From: Verrucomicrobiales bacterium
Lineage (GTDB): Bacteria > Verrucomicrobiota > Verrucomicrobiia > Limisphaerales > UBA9464
Direction: 5' to 3'
DNA: 5,365 bases
NCBI GenBank assembly: GCA_003445095.1
Contig: DLVS01000448.1
Location: forward strand, 1-5,365
This document shows, in pieces, positions 4,995-5,365 of the stretch. A program made the position numbers and the translations under genes. Below the pieces are notes generated by a model. The model searched no databases, had not been told where the DNA came from, and saw only the letters and a list, made by a program, of their open reading frames with translations. Within the stretch, counting starts at the first letter, position 1; the number at the start of each line of letters is the position of its first letter.

Positions 4995-5365
4995 AACAAT
5001 CGATGGTTACATAGGCGGCGGAAAGTTTGCAATGCTCGGGGATGCCCGGTCAAGGGATCTCGACCACTTTATGGGCGTAGGAGCCGTTTCCGAGCTCGAG
5101 AGCAGGCTTGCGGGGTTTTATGGCGTGAAACATGCTATATGCATGGCTAGCGCAACGAGTGCTCTTTTCTCGCTCGCTCTGGCGCTGGACCTTCGGGGTG
5201 CGGACTTCATAACATCGCCGCTCAACTTCGGAGGGAGCATTACGCCGTGGCTCCTGCTCGGCAACCGTCCGATCTTCGCCGATGTCGACCGGGTCACGCT
5301 TACGCTCGATCCGTCAAATGTCGAGGAGCATCTCGTCACACGTAAAACTCGAGCGATACTTGCCG
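4987..5365 (+). CDS. DegT/DnrJ/EryC1/StrS-type PLP-dependent aminotransferase, N-terminal part (runs off right edge)
   Basis: This is a frame of 126 complete codons open to the window end. The residues follow the family closely: GVGAVSELESRLAGFYGVKH (31-49), then CMASATSAL (52-60) in the place of the SGTAAL motif that contacts the PLP phosphate. Next come ITSPLNFGGS (75-84), GNRPIFADVD (92-101), LTLDP (105-109) and TRAILA (121-126). The PLP-binding lysine and the C-terminal half lie outside. Family members are usually 360-420 aa and transaminate keto-sugar nucleotides or, in some branches, cyclitols and other small ketones. The substrate cannot be told from this part. The ATG at 4987 lies inside the end of the AAA gene (8-nt overlap). 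AAGGA at 4965-4969 is 17 nt upstream, so initiation probably relies on translational coupling. An ATG at 5032 after a purine-rich GGCGGCGGAAAG is an alternative start, but would drop residues 1-15. Confidence 0.85.
   Translation, partial: MSETIDGYIGGGKFAMLGDARSRDLDHFMGVGAVSELESRLAGFYGVKHAICMASATSALFSLALALDLRGADFITSPLNFGGSITPWLLLGNRPIFADVDRVTLTLDPSNVEEHLVTRKTRAILA

Noticed and set aside
1..5365. CRISPR array, tRNA or rRNA genes, transposon ends
   Set aside because: I saw no regularly spaced repeats, no tRNA-like cloverleaf or CCA end, no rRNA sequence, and no transposase or terminal inverted repeats on either strand.

Overview
The window looks like part of an accessory region from a moderately GC-rich bacterium. 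One coding line I counted (4921-4980) is 58% GC, while the intergenic line 241-300 is 32% GC. A lipoprotein-type export signal, good Shine-Dalgarno sequences and tight gene packing indicate a bacterium, more likely Gram-negative. I cannot name the phylum; an acidobacterial or proteobacterial origin would both fit, and this is only an impression.

Layout: (1) 1-174, minus strand: the start of a small helix-turn-helix (XRE-like) regulator that runs off the left edge. (2) 175-349: an AT-rich divergent intergenic region with a good plus-strand sigma70-type promoter (TTGACA, 17 bp spacer, TAAGAT), a plausible minus-strand -10 overlapping it, a tandem 9-bp repeat GTACTACAT just downstream of the expected transcription start, and a possible small hairpin carrying the first gene's Shine-Dalgarno in its loop. 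(3) 350-4994, plus strand: four tightly packed genes. They encode a predicted VWA-domain lipoprotein with an intact MIDAS, a four-helix membrane protein with an N-terminal coiled coil and a long disordered tail, a 287-aa unknown with an N-terminal hydrophobic segment, and a 591-aa protein with a C-terminal AAA+ ATPase module behind about 300 residues I do not recognise. (4) 4987 to the right edge: the N-terminal third or so of a DegT/DnrJ/EryC1/StrS-type PLP-dependent sugar aminotransferase, whose start overlaps the end of the AAA gene by 8 nt.

Junctions are 1 nt overlap, 14 nt gap, 21 nt gap and 8 nt overlap, with no terminator between genes, so all five plus-strand genes are probably one transcript controlled by the divergent regulator. 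The most interesting reading (inference) is an envelope-spanning machine: an exported VWA sensor or adaptor, a membrane hub with cytoplasmic tails, a small membrane-associated partner, and a cytoplasmic AAA+ remodeller, followed by a small-molecule or glycan-modifying enzyme. VWA plus AAA+ pairing is a known theme (MoxR-VWA, magnesium chelatase), but here the ATPase looks like a classic AAA rather than MoxR, and the two middle genes match nothing I recognise. I cannot assign a biological role (defence, stress, surface modification) from this window alone.
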